This document shows, piece after piece, positions 1 to 5,604 of a stretch of DNA of 5,604 bases (positions are counted from its first letter, which is position 1; every line of letters begins with the position of its first letter). Origin of the DNA: Gemmatimonadaceae bacterium (GTDB lineage Bacteria > Gemmatimonadota > Gemmatimonadetes > Gemmatimonadales > Gemmatimonadaceae); contig JACMLI010000049.1 in NCBI GenBank assembly GCA_014379705.1, positions 1-5,604 of the forward strand, given 5' to 3'. The notes beneath the pieces were generated by a model. The model made no database searches, was not told where the DNA came from, and saw only the letters and a list, made by a program, of their open reading frames with translations. A program made the position numbers and the translations under genes.

Positions 1-1023
1 GCTGTCGCGCCATTCGCCGCGTTTGCCGGAATGCAACTGAGGCTCGTAGAACCGCGCGGTCGAGTTTCCCTGAATGCCGTCCACGAAGCCCTTGAGCGCG
101 CGGATGCGGATCCAGTCGTCGCCGAAACCAGGGGCGACGCCCGCGTATGCCAGCTCGTTCCACTTGTCGAGGGTCGGGCGCGCGAAAACGCGCACCGTCA
201 GCTCGCCGCGACGTTTGAGCTCTGTATACACGGGGAGCTGGAACGGGGGCGTGATGTCGTGAATCGAGGTCACGCCTAACGCTGCCAGGTGCAACTGCGC
301 CGCCCGCGCCTCGCGCAGCCGCTGGTCGAAGGTCTTGGGTGCGATGGCGGCCCGCACGCGAGTGAGCGCTTCGTCGGCCACGCGTCCGGTGGCACGTCCG
401 CTCACGCATTCGAGACCCGCAACCGGTGTATTGCACGTGAGTCGCGCTCGCTCGAGGGCGAGTCCGTTCGCGAGCCATGCGCTCCGATCCCACCGATTGA
501 GCAGCATCGGCGTGGAGCCACTCACCGAGTCGATGATGGAGCGGTCCGGCGTGAAGCGCGCGGGCCGTGGCGCGGCCGCGCCTCCCGTGCTGTTCGCCGG
601 CGCGTCCTCGTAAGCACCCCAGTCGCCACCGGTGAGCCACGCCCCGGGACTCATGCGCGCGACGGCAGCCTTCACGCGCTGGGCCAGGGGCGCCGCCGTG
701 CTCACGTCGAGGAGGTTTGCGCCGATCAGCAGCGCCCCCGCCTGGCTGAAGTGGGTGTGATCGTCGATGAAGCCCGGCGTGACGAATCGCCCCCCCAACT
801 CGATGATGCGGGTGCGATTGCCACCATGCCGCGCCACGTCGGTGGCACTCCCGACGGCCAGGAGACGCTCGCCCCGAATGGCGATCGCCGAAGCGTAGGG
901 ACGCAACGTGTCGCCCGTCCAGATGCGTCCGTTGCGCAGGATGATGTCGGCGTCCTGCGCGCTCGACGCCGACGGAACCGCGAACAGCAGCGCGAGCACG
1001 CCGCGGGACACCGCCGCCGTCAC
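1..1023 (-). CDS. Exported YtcJ-like amidohydrolase (amidohydrolase family 3), 3' end outside window
   Basis: 341 codons are visible, with no stop before the window edge. The protein probably hydrolyses an amide, imide or related C-N bond in the periplasm; the substrate is unknown. It starts with a short signal peptide: one Arg, the hydrophobic run VLALLFAVP (residues 9-17), then a likely cleavage site after SSA (about residue 22) before QDAD. Next comes the usual N-terminal strand set DIILRNGRIWTGD (26-38). The metal motif FIDDHTHF (85-92) has His89 and His91 as HxH, and ALKGFVDG (309-316) supplies Lys311, the likely metal-bridging lysine. The later His and Asp ligands would lie past the edge. 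Family members often have a His in the motif before ANxxAL; here it is Arg180 (WDRSAWLANGLAL). The GTG start overlaps the stop of the upstream M20 gene by four bases (GTGA) and has GGAG eight bases before it, so the two are probably co-translated. Family call is firm; substrate is open. Confidence 0.9.
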   Translation of the reverse strand, partial: MTAAVSRGVLALLFAVPSASSAQDADIILRNGRIWTGDTLRPYASAIAIRGERLLAVGSATDVARHGGNRTRIIELGGRFVTPGFIDDHTHFSQAGALLIGANLLDVSTAAPLAQRVKAAVARMSPGAWLTGGDWGAYEDAPANSTGGAAAPRPARFTPDRSIIDSVSGSTPMLLNRWDRSAWLANGLALERARLTCNTPVAGLECVSGRATGRVADEALTRVRAAIAPKTFDQRLREARAAQLHLAALGVTSIHDITPPFQLPVYTELKRRGELTVRVFARPTLDKWNELAYAGVAPGFGDDWIRIRALKGFVDGIQGNSTARFYEPQLHSGKRGEWRDS

Positions 1024-2513
1024 GTCGTCGGCTCCTGCAGCGTGTCGAGGCCGCGCAGGAGGCGAGCGAAGAAGTCGACCGAGGTGGCGAGGTCGGCGAT
1101 CGCGACGCGTTCGTTGACGCCGTGGACGCGCCCCCGATCGCCATCGCCTAACGGGATGGGCAGGAAGCGATAGACCTTGTCGCTGTGCGGCCCCCAGAAC
1201 TTGGCGTCGGTGCCCCCCATCACGAGGTACGGAATCACCGGCGGCTGTTCTCCGGGCGCCATCGCCCGGATCGTGCGACCGAGCAGGGCCCACGCCGGCG
1301 TCGACGTGCCCGACACCGGCGAAGGATCGACGCCCACGCTGTCGAGCAGCGCCACCGTGACCCCCGGATCATTCACCACCTGCGTCACGCGCTCGCGCAC
1401 CGACTGCACCGTCTCCCCTGGCCGGATGCGGAAGTTCACCACGGCCTGCGCCTCGGGCGGCAGCACATTGTCCTTGATCCCCGCCGTGAGCATGGTGGGG
1501 GCGGTCGTGGTGTGCATGATCGCCGCGCCTAACGGGTTGGCCCGGAGGCCCTGCATGACGATCGGACGGGTGAGCCAGAGGTTGGCCACCATCAGGCGCT
1601 GGCCGAACGGCATGTAGGGCGCCATCGCCTCGATCATCGACAGCGTCGGACCGTCGAGCGAATATGGGAACGGCGTTGCCTCCAGGCGCGCCACCGCGCG
1701 GCTCAAGGCGCCGACCGCCGTGCGCTCGGTCGGCATCGACGAGTGCCCACCATCAGCGGCCGCCGTGAGCCGAAGACTCACATACCCTTTCTCCGCCACG
1801 CCGACGATGGCCGCGCGCTGGGAGAGCCCCGGGAGGAGACCTGCACCCATGAAGCCTCCCTCGTCGAGCACCATCGCGGGCTGCACGCCGCGGCCCACGA
1901 GTTCCTGCACGATGAGCCGCGCCCCGTACCGCCCGCCGACTTCCTCGTCGTGCCCGAACGTGAGGTACACGGTGCGAGAGGGTTGGAACCCGGTCCCGAT
2001 GAGGGCCTCAACGGCTTCGAGCGACGCGAGCACCGTCGACTTGTCGTCGAGCGCCCCGCGGCCCCAGATGAACCCCTCCGCGATGTCTCCCGAGAACGGT
2101 GCGTGCGTCCACTCGGCGAGGTTGGGCGCCGGAACCGGGACCACGTCGAGGTGCCCCATGATGACCGCTGGGGGCAAGGTGGAGTCGGTCCCGACCCACG
2201 TGTAGAGCAGGCTCAACCCGTTCACCAACTCGCGCTTGAGCGTGGCGTGTACCCGCGGGTAGCTCTGCTGGAGGTACGCATGCAGCCCGAGGAACGCCGC
2301 GGTGTCGATCGGGCCACCAGAGGCCAGCGAGACCGTGGCGAAGCGCAGCGCGCCAGCGAGGTGCTCGGCGGCCGCTGCGGTGTCGATCGGCGTGGCCGGA
2401 ACGGCGGCGGCCGTCGTTGCCGGCGGGGGTGGTGCGACGCGCATCGTCCGTACGACCATCACACCGAGGACCGCAACCACAACGACGGCGAACACTGCCA
2501 ACACGCGTTTCAT
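1020..2513 (-). CDS. Membrane-anchored M20 family metallopeptidase (PM20D1/carboxypeptidase S-like)
   Basis: 497 residues. It is a di-zinc hydrolase that probably cleaves peptides or N-acyl amino acids outside the cytoplasm. Residues 4-21 are a strongly hydrophobic segment after MKR, followed by a Pro/Ala/Thr-rich linker (27-45), so the enzyme is likely tethered by an uncleaved N-terminal helix; a signal peptide is the alternative. All M20 metal-site motifs are present: MGHLDVVP (His121, Asp123), GRGALDDK (Asp156, bridging), GHDEEVGG (Glu190 as general base, Glu191 as ligand), LDEGG (Asp217) and RVHGVNE (His464). GGHSSMPT (His257) marks the lid/dimerisation domain, and GGTDAKFWGP (433-442) is typical of the carboxypeptidase S/PM20D1 branch. 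Length of nearly 500 residues also fits that branch. The start is ATG with GGAG nine bases upstream. It is the first gene of a coupled pair with the amidohydrolase. Two of its leucines (456 and 328) use TTA inside the repeated CGTTAGGCG motif. The exact substrate is not predictable. Confidence 0.95.
   Translation of the reverse strand: MKRVLAVFAVVVVAVLGVMVVRTMRVAPPPPATTAAAVPATPIDTAAAAEHLAGALRFATVSLASGGPIDTAAFLGLHAYLQQSYPRVHATLKRELVNGLSLLYTWVGTDSTLPPAVIMGHLDVVPVPAPNLAEWTHAPFSGDIAEGFIWGRGALDDKSTVLASLEAVEALIGTGFQPSRTVYLTFGHDEEVGGRYGARLIVQELVGRGVQPAMVLDEGGFMGAGLLPGLSQRAAIVGVAEKGYVSLRLTAAADGGHSSMPTERTAVGALSRAVARLEATPFPYSLDGPTLSMIEAMAPYMPFGQRLMVANLWLTRPIVMQGLRANPLGAAIMHTTTAPTMLTAGIKDNVLPPEAQAVVNFRIRPGETVQSVRERVTQVVNDPGVTVALLDSVGVDPSPVSGTSTPAWALLGRTIRAMAPGEQPPVIPYLVMGGTDAKFWGPHSDKVYRFLPIPLGDGDRGRVHGVNERVAIADLATSVDFFARLLRGLDTLQEPTT
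1032..1035 (-). promoter_or_regulatory. Ribosome binding site for the amidohydrolase
   Basis: GGAG on the minus strand lies eight bases before the GTG at 1023-1021, inside the last codons of the M20 gene. It decides the start: the next in-frame GTG, four codons later, has a poorer upstream context. The GTGA overlap with the M20 stop points to translational coupling. Confidence 0.7.
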
Positions 2514-2597
2514 CAGGAACGGCTCCGGCGATCGGGGGGTTTGCTCCGGGAATGTGAAGCTCGCCGGCTGGTCGCACCACCCGAACCCAAGGCTCGA
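2514..2597. promoter_or_regulatory. Divergent intergenic spacer, expected to hold both promoters
   Basis: This 84-base gap separates the start codons of the minus-strand M20/amidohydrolase unit and the plus-strand OYE operon, so promoters for both should lie here or run into the coding ends. I looked for -35/-10 pairs on both strands and found none that match a sigma-70 consensus well. A run of six G (about 2534-2539) and a CGATCG palindrome are present but have no clear meaning. The role is inferred from gene layout only. Confidence 0.5.
2523..2526 (-). promoter_or_regulatory. Ribosome binding site for the M20 peptidase
   Basis: GGAG on the minus strand lies nine bases before the ATG at 2513-2511. 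It supports this ATG, which also gives the full hydrophobic anchor at the N-terminus. Confidence 0.65.
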
Positions 2598-3683
2598 ATG
2601 CTGTTCTCACCGCTCTCCCTGCGTGACATCACCCTGCAAAACCGCGTCGGCGTTTCCCCGATGTGCCAGTACTCCTCAACCGACGGCTTCGCGAATGACT
2701 GGCACTTCGTCCACCTGGGCGCCTTCGCAGTGGGAGGTGCCGGGCTGGTGTTCAGCGAGGCCACGGCGGTGCTGCCCGAGGCGCGGATCAGCCCTCAGGA
2801 CCTGGGGATCTGGAAGGACGAGCACGTCCCGATGCTGCGACGAATCACCGACTTCATTCACGCCCAGGGAGCGGCGTCCGGAATCCAGCTGGCGCATGCC
2901 GGCCGGAAGGCGAGCACGCGACGGCCGTGGGACGGTTCCGGCGCCGTTTTGCCCGGCGAAGGCGGGTGGCTCGACGTGGTTGCGCCGAGCGCAATTCCGT
3001 TCGCGCCCGAGTATCCCTCGCCTCACGAACTGACCCTCGACGGCATCACTCGCGTGGTCGACGGCTTCCGTGACGCGGCGCGACGCGCCCACGCCGCCGG
3101 CTTTCAGGTGGCAGAGATCCATGCGGCGCACGGCTACCTGCTCCACGAGTTCCTGTCCCCGCTCGCCAACGAGCGTACCGACGCGTACGGCGGCTCGCTG
3201 GAGAATCGCGCCCGCCTTGTGCTCGACGTACTCGATGCCGTGCGCGACGTCTGGCCCGCGGGAGCTCCCGTCTTTGTTCGCATCTCGGCGACCGACTGGG
3301 CCCCGGGAGGGTGGGATGTCGACCAGTCGGTGCAGCTCGCCCGCTGGTTGCGCCAGCACGGCGCCGACATGATCGATTGCTCGTCAGGCGGACTCGTCCC
3401 GGGCGTGCGTATTCCCTTGGGGCCGGCGTATCAGGCGCCCTTCGCTGCGCGCATCCGCGCGGAGGCGGACGTTGCCACCGCGACCGTCGGCCTGATCACG
3501 GATCCAACGCAGGCGGACGAGCTGTTGCGCGCGGGTCATGCCAACATGGTGCTGCTCGGACGCGAATTGCTGCGCAACCCGCGCTGGCCCCTCGCCGCGG
3601 CGCATGCCCTCGGCGCAGCCGTCACGTGGCCCGCGCAATACCTGCGCGCCCAGACAGCGTCGAAGCCCGTGGCGACTCGCTGA
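2598..3683 (+). CDS. Old Yellow Enzyme family ene-reductase, YqjM/XenA type
   Basis: 361 residues. It is an FMN-dependent, NAD(P)H-using cytosolic reductase that reduces C=C bonds next to an electron-withdrawing group, or nitro compounds. The N-terminus LFSPLSLRDITLQNRV is the standard start of the fold, so ATG at 2598 is chosen even though the frame stays open far upstream. PMCQY (21-25) gives Cys23 and Tyr25, the flavin-tuning pair of the YqjM class. AGRK follows at 101-104. HAAHGYLLHEFLSPLAN starts at 175 with substrate-binding His175 and His178 and with Tyr180. ERTDAYGGSLENR (192-204) is the family signature, VRIS (227-230) lines the flavin, GRELLRNP (321-328) binds the FMN phosphate, and PAQYLR ends in Arg350, in the place of the YqjM arginine finger. 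Length matches XenA (about 360). The ribosome site is weak (AAGG, five bases before ATG). It is the first gene of an operon with the CMD-like and SDR genes. Family is certain; substrate is unknown. Confidence 0.95.
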   Translation: MLFSPLSLRDITLQNRVGVSPMCQYSSTDGFANDWHFVHLGAFAVGGAGLVFSEATAVLPEARISPQDLGIWKDEHVPMLRRITDFIHAQGAASGIQLAHAGRKASTRRPWDGSGAVLPGEGGWLDVVAPSAIPFAPEYPSPHELTLDGITRVVDGFRDAARRAHAAGFQVAEIHAAHGYLLHEFLSPLANERTDAYGGSLENRARLVLDVLDAVRDVWPAGAPVFVRISATDWAPGGWDVDQSVQLARWLRQHGADMIDCSSGGLVPGVRIPLGPAYQAPFAARIRAEADVATATVGLITDPTQADELLRAGHANMVLLGRELLRNPRWPLAAAHALGAAVTWPAQYLRAQTASKPVATR

Positions 3684-3719
3684 TCGTTAGCTTGCTCCGG
3701 CACCCTCGATCGAGCGCCC

Positions 3720-4250
3720 ATGGCCCGCATCCCACAGGTCGACTACGCCGCAGCACCGGCCGCGGTGCAGGAAGCACACGATGCACACCTGCACGTGGCG
3801 CGCATCACCAACATGAAGCGCACGTTGCTGCAGTCGGTGCCGTCGTTCCACGCCCTCATGACGTGGTACGACCTGCGTGACACGGTGCAGCCCTTCCTCG
3901 GCGATCGGCTGACGACGATCTACGCCCACGCGATCTCCGCCGAGACCGACTGCCTGATCTGCAGCACCTTCTTCCGCCGGATCCTGATTGATGCGGGCGA
4001 AAACCCGGACGCCCTGGTGTTGGATGAACGGGAGCGCGCAGTCGTGGCGTTCGGTCGCTGCCTCGCGGTCTCTCCCTTTCGCGTGCCGCACGAGGTCTTC
4101 GCCCCCATCCGGGCGTTGTTCAGCGATGAGGAGATCGTGGCGCTGACGGCGTTCGGTGCGCTGATGGTGGCGACGAACGTGGTGAACAATGCGCTCGAGA
4201 TCCCGCTCGACGACTCGCTCGAGACGTATCGCCGGAGGTCGACTCCATGA
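3720..4250 (+). CDS. Carboxymuconolactone decarboxylase / AhpD-fold family protein
   Basis: 176 residues, mostly helical, with no signal peptide. The call rests on the alkylhydroperoxidase-like core: a helix leading to TIYAHAISAETDCLIC (66-81), whose Cys78 and Cys81 form the CxxC redox motif, then an Asp/Glu-rich turn LDERERAVVAF (101-111) and a second helical half with FSDEEIVALTAFGALMVATNVVNNAL (134-159), typical of the family. In AhpD-type proteins a His stands four residues after the second Cys; here that position is Phe85, so classical peroxidase proton relay is doubtful. Possible roles are a thiol-disulfide or peroxide-related helper, or a non-redox lyase or isomerase for a ring compound handled by its neighbours. 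The gene begins 36 bases after the OYE stop and its last four bases overlap the SDR start, which supports one operon. There is only a weak GAG before the ATG. Family call is good, function open. Confidence 0.85.
   Translation: MARIPQVDYAAAPAAVQEAHDAHLHVARITNMKRTLLQSVPSFHALMTWYDLRDTVQPFLGDRLTTIYAHAISAETDCLICSTFFRRILIDAGENPDALVLDERERAVVAFGRCLAVSPFRVPHEVFAPIRALFSDEEIVALTAFGALMVATNVVNNALEIPLDDSLETYRRRSTP
4234..4238 (+). promoter_or_regulatory. Ribosome binding site for the SDR gene
   Basis: GGAGG lies eight bases before the ATG at 4247, inside the end of the CMD-like gene. It is the best Shine-Dalgarno match in the operon and, with the ATGA stop/start overlap, fixes the SDR start and suggests translational coupling. 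Confidence 0.8.
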
Positions 4251-5050
4251 CGCGGTTCCACGGGCAGGTGGCCTTCATCACGGGCGCCGCGCATGGGCAG
4301 GGTCGCGCGACGGCCCTGGCCTTCGCGCGCGAGGGCGCTCGCGTGGCGGCATTCGATGTGGCGCGTCCGCTCGCCTACCCGGGCTATACCATGGGATCGC
4401 CCGACGACCTCACCGGGCTCGAGGCGGCCGTGCGTGATGTGGGCAGCGAAGCCATCACCTTTGCCGGCGACGTGCGTGACGATGCGGCGGTCACCGCCGC
4501 GGTCGAGGCGACCGTGGCACGTTTCGGACGCATCGACGTGCTGTTCAACAACGCCGGCATCTGCGCCTACGGACTCGCCCACGAGCTCACCGAAGAGGCG
4601 TGGGACGCGATGATGGACATCAACGTGAAGGGGGCCTGGCTCGTGGCACGTCGCGTGATCCCCGTCATGATTGCGCAGCGCGCGGGGGTGATCATCAACA
4701 ACTCGTCCATCGCAGGCTTGCGCGGCATGGGACGCCTGAGCCACTACGCGGCGTCCAAGTGGGCGCTCACGGGGCTCACGAAGTCCTGGGCGATCGAACT
4801 GGCGCCGCACGGTATCCGCGTGAACTCCGTGCACCCGACGGGCGTGAACACGCCGATGAACGACGGTCTCGCCGCGCTCGAGGGGCTCACGCCGCGCGAG
4901 GTCGCCGAGCGTTCCGCGGGTAACCTGCTTCCCGTGCCGTGGGTCGAACCTGAGGACGTGGCGGCCGCGGTGCTCTTCCTGTGCAGCGCCGAGTCTCGTT
5001 ATGTGACCGGGACGCAATACGTGATCGACGCGGGGCTGTTGACTCGTTAG
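4247..5050 (+). CDS. SDR family NAD-dependent oxidoreductase, similar to mycofactocin-coupled SDRs
   Basis: 267 residues, cytosolic. It should interconvert an alcohol and a ketone using NAD. TGAAHGQG (12-19) is the glycine-rich dinucleotide loop; Asp37 at the end of the second strand favours NAD over NADP; Asp75 of GDVRD contacts the adenine; NNAG is 101-104; Asn126, Ser154, Tyr167 and Lys171 make the catalytic tetrad (YAASK). HPTGVNTPM (196-204) is the loop after the sixth strand, and VTGTQYVIDAGLLTR closes the fold. Between Asp37 and Asp75 there are roughly ten residues more than in ordinary classical SDRs, with YPGYTMGSPDDL (44-55). Such an insertion, the GQGR in the nucleotide loop and the HPTGVNTPM loop are, from memory, marks of the mycofactocin-coupled/carveol dehydrogenase-like group, where NADH may be bound without exchange. 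No mycofactocin gene is in the window. Last gene of the operon, starting in the ATGA overlap. The SDR call is firm; subgroup is inference. Confidence 0.95.
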   Translation: MTRFHGQVAFITGAAHGQGRATALAFAREGARVAAFDVARPLAYPGYTMGSPDDLTGLEAAVRDVGSEAITFAGDVRDDAAVTAAVEATVARFGRIDVLFNNAGICAYGLAHELTEEAWDAMMDINVKGAWLVARRVIPVMIAQRAGVIINNSSIAGLRGMGRLSHYAASKWALTGLTKSWAIELAPHGIRVNSVHPTGVNTPMNDGLAALEGLTPREVAERSAGNLLPVPWVEPEDVAAAVLFLCSAESRYVTGTQYVIDAGLLTR

Positions 5051-5060
5051 GTTCTCCGTC

Positions 5061-5080
5061 GCTCCGGCGAAGGCCGGAGC
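5061..5080. repeat. Perfect 8-bp stem hairpin after the SDR gene (terminator-like or REP-type)
   Basis: GCTCCGGC (5061-5068) pairs perfectly with GCCGGAGC (5073-5080) around a GAAG loop, starting ten bases after the SDR stop. The position fits a transcript end or mRNA-stabilising hairpin between convergent genes. No T-run follows on either strand, so it is not a textbook intrinsic terminator. The core CCGGCGAAGGCCGG looks like dispersed intergenic repeats of GC-rich bacteria, from memory and unchecked. Confidence 0.75.
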
Positions 5081-5133
5081 CCCGTGTCGTTTGTCGTGCG
5101 CGCCGCGCAAGACCGAGGGAACCTGCAACGACC

Positions 5134-5172
5134 CTGGTCCCGGATCTGCGCTCGCTTGTCCGGGATGACCAG
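5134..5172. repeat. Imperfect 39-base palindrome, REP-like
   Basis: TCCCGGA (5138-5144) pairs with TCCGGGA (5159-5165) and the outer CTGG (5134-5137) with CCAG (5169-5172), leaving a 3-base TGA bulge on the right arm and a 14-base loop TCTGCGCTCGCTTG minus its outer ends. From memory, the arm-loop-arm wording (GATCTGCGCTCGCTTGTCC) closely resembles a widely dispersed intergenic repeat of Alphaproteobacteria and other GC-rich bacteria. It ends seven bases before the stop of the convergent YbhB-like gene, so it could also act in that gene's transcript end. Confidence 0.65.
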
Positions 5173-5178
5173 CCCCAG

Positions 5179-5604
5179 TCAGCGCCTGTCCGGCCCCCGC
5201 ACCACCATGACCCCCTTCCCGCGTACGTGCCCCGCCATCGCGGCGAGCACCGCCGCGCGCGTCGCAGCCGGTGAGGCACCGACGGCCGGCACGTCCAGCA
5301 TCACGTCGAGCGCATACACCTCGATCGCGTAGTGATGCGCCGGGCCCGTCGCCGGGATCGCCGGGCCCCGATAATCCGGCCCCGTCGCGCTGATCTGCCG
5401 GCTCCCGTCCGCGCGCTGCGAGCCCGTCGGCACCCCCTCGGGCAACGACGGGGTGGACGCCGGGATATTCCAAACCATCCAATGCAGCAGATCGTCGGTG
5501 CCGGTACCAATCGCCGCGTCGAGGTCGTGCATCACCATCACAAAGCTCACGGCGCTATCGGGCGCCCCCGTCCACGCCAGCCCGGGGGACACGTCCCCAC
5601 CCAA
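5179..5604 (-). CDS. YbhB/YbcL family protein (PEBP, Raf kinase inhibitor-like), N-terminus outside window
   Basis: 141 codons plus stop are visible; the reading frame runs off the right edge and the true start is missing. PEBP-fold proteins of this bacterial branch bind small anionic or phospholipid-like ligands; their role in bacteria is poorly known. Numbering from the edge, GGDVSPGLAW (2-11) is the usual strand leading to the pocket. HDLDA (26-30) matches the DPDA motif with Pro changed to Leu, HWMVWNIPA (41-49) is the central signature with its ligand-site His41, and YRGPAIP followed by HHYAIEVYALD matches the family GPxxP and HxY motifs. The C-terminus GHVRGKGVMVV is the normal end. Related proteins carry about 40-60 more N-terminal residues, often a signal peptide. 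The first visible codon is TTG (Leu), within the fold, and should not be read as the start. The gene is convergent with the SDR operon and probably unrelated to it. Confidence 0.9.
   Translation of the reverse strand: MGGDVSPGLAWTGAPDSAVSFVMVMHDLDAAIGTGTDDLLHWMVWNIPASTPSLPEGVPTGSQRADGSRQISATGPDYRGPAIPATGPAHHYAIEVYALDVMLDVPAVGASPAATRAAVLAAMAGHVRGKGVMVVRGPDRR

Noticed and set aside
289..1173. Open reading frame of 294 codons on the plus strand
   Set aside because: It lies opposite the amidohydrolase and M20 genes, has an Arg-rich, low-order product and no recognisable fold.
1743..2597. Upstream extension of the OYE frame by 285 codons
   Set aside because: The extension is antisense to the M20 peptidase and its product has no domain. 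The standard OYE N-terminus begins at 2598.
3705..3714. Palindrome CTCGATCGAG just before the CMD-like gene, as a possible operator
   Set aside because: Ten-base palindromes are expected several times by chance in a window this size, and it lies inside an operon.
5061..5080. Hairpin as a classical rho-independent terminator
   Set aside because: There is no T-run after the stem on either strand, so it is recorded as a terminator-like or REP-type hairpin only.
3920..5482. Open reading frame of 520 codons on the minus strand across CMD, SDR and the spacer
   Set aside because: It is antisense to two clear enzyme genes and also runs over the convergent YbhB gene in another frame. Its product is rich in Arg, Gly and His with no domain, as expected for a shadow frame in GC-rich DNA.
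5602..5604. TTG at the right edge as the start codon of the YbhB-like gene
   Set aside because: It lies within the conserved fold; homologues have a further N-terminal segment, so the gene continues beyond the window.

Overview
The window is a GC-rich bacterial segment with densely packed genes. Several traits fit Gemmatimonadota or another high-GC soil or water bacterium: G/C-ending codons, a secretion signal ending in Ala-Gln, a membrane-anchored M20 peptidase coupled to an exported amidohydrolase, and an ene-reductase/SDR operon. The taxonomic guess is inferred from style, not from a marker gene. There are six genes, two of them cut by the window edges. I see no tRNA, rRNA, CRISPR array, insertion sequence or phage gene.

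Left part, minus strand (1-2513): an M20-family metallopeptidase with an N-terminal membrane anchor (1020-2513) is followed with a 4-base overlap by an exported YtcJ-like amidohydrolase (1-1023), whose 3' end lies outside the window. They look like a two-gene, translationally coupled unit for hydrolysing amide or peptide substrates at the cell surface or in the periplasm.

Middle part, plus strand (2598-5050): an 84-base divergent spacer separates the first unit from a three-gene operon. It encodes an Old Yellow Enzyme of the YqjM/XenA type, a carboxymuconolactone-decarboxylase/AhpD-fold protein, and an SDR dehydrogenase that starts inside the stop of the previous gene (ATGA overlap). The SDR has an insertion after its NAD-binding aspartate and other features that recall the mycofactocin-coupled SDR group. 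Together they suggest oxidation of an alcohol to a ketone and reduction of an activated C=C bond on a small, perhaps cyclic, molecule. The substrate cannot be read from the sequence.

Right part (5051-5604): a 128-base spacer between convergent genes holds two palindromic elements, one perfect hairpin and one longer imperfect palindrome, both resembling dispersed REP-type intergenic repeats. Beyond it, on the minus strand, is the C-terminal part of a YbhB/YbcL (PEBP-like) protein whose start lies outside the window.

The most unusual signals are a 9-base motif, CGTTAGGCG, that occurs three times and carries every leucine TTA codon I could find in the left operon; the paired repeats at 5061-5172; the mycofactocin-type look of the SDR; and loss of the usual histidine from the CxxC motif of the CMD protein. 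I did not find a convincing new defence or mobile system.
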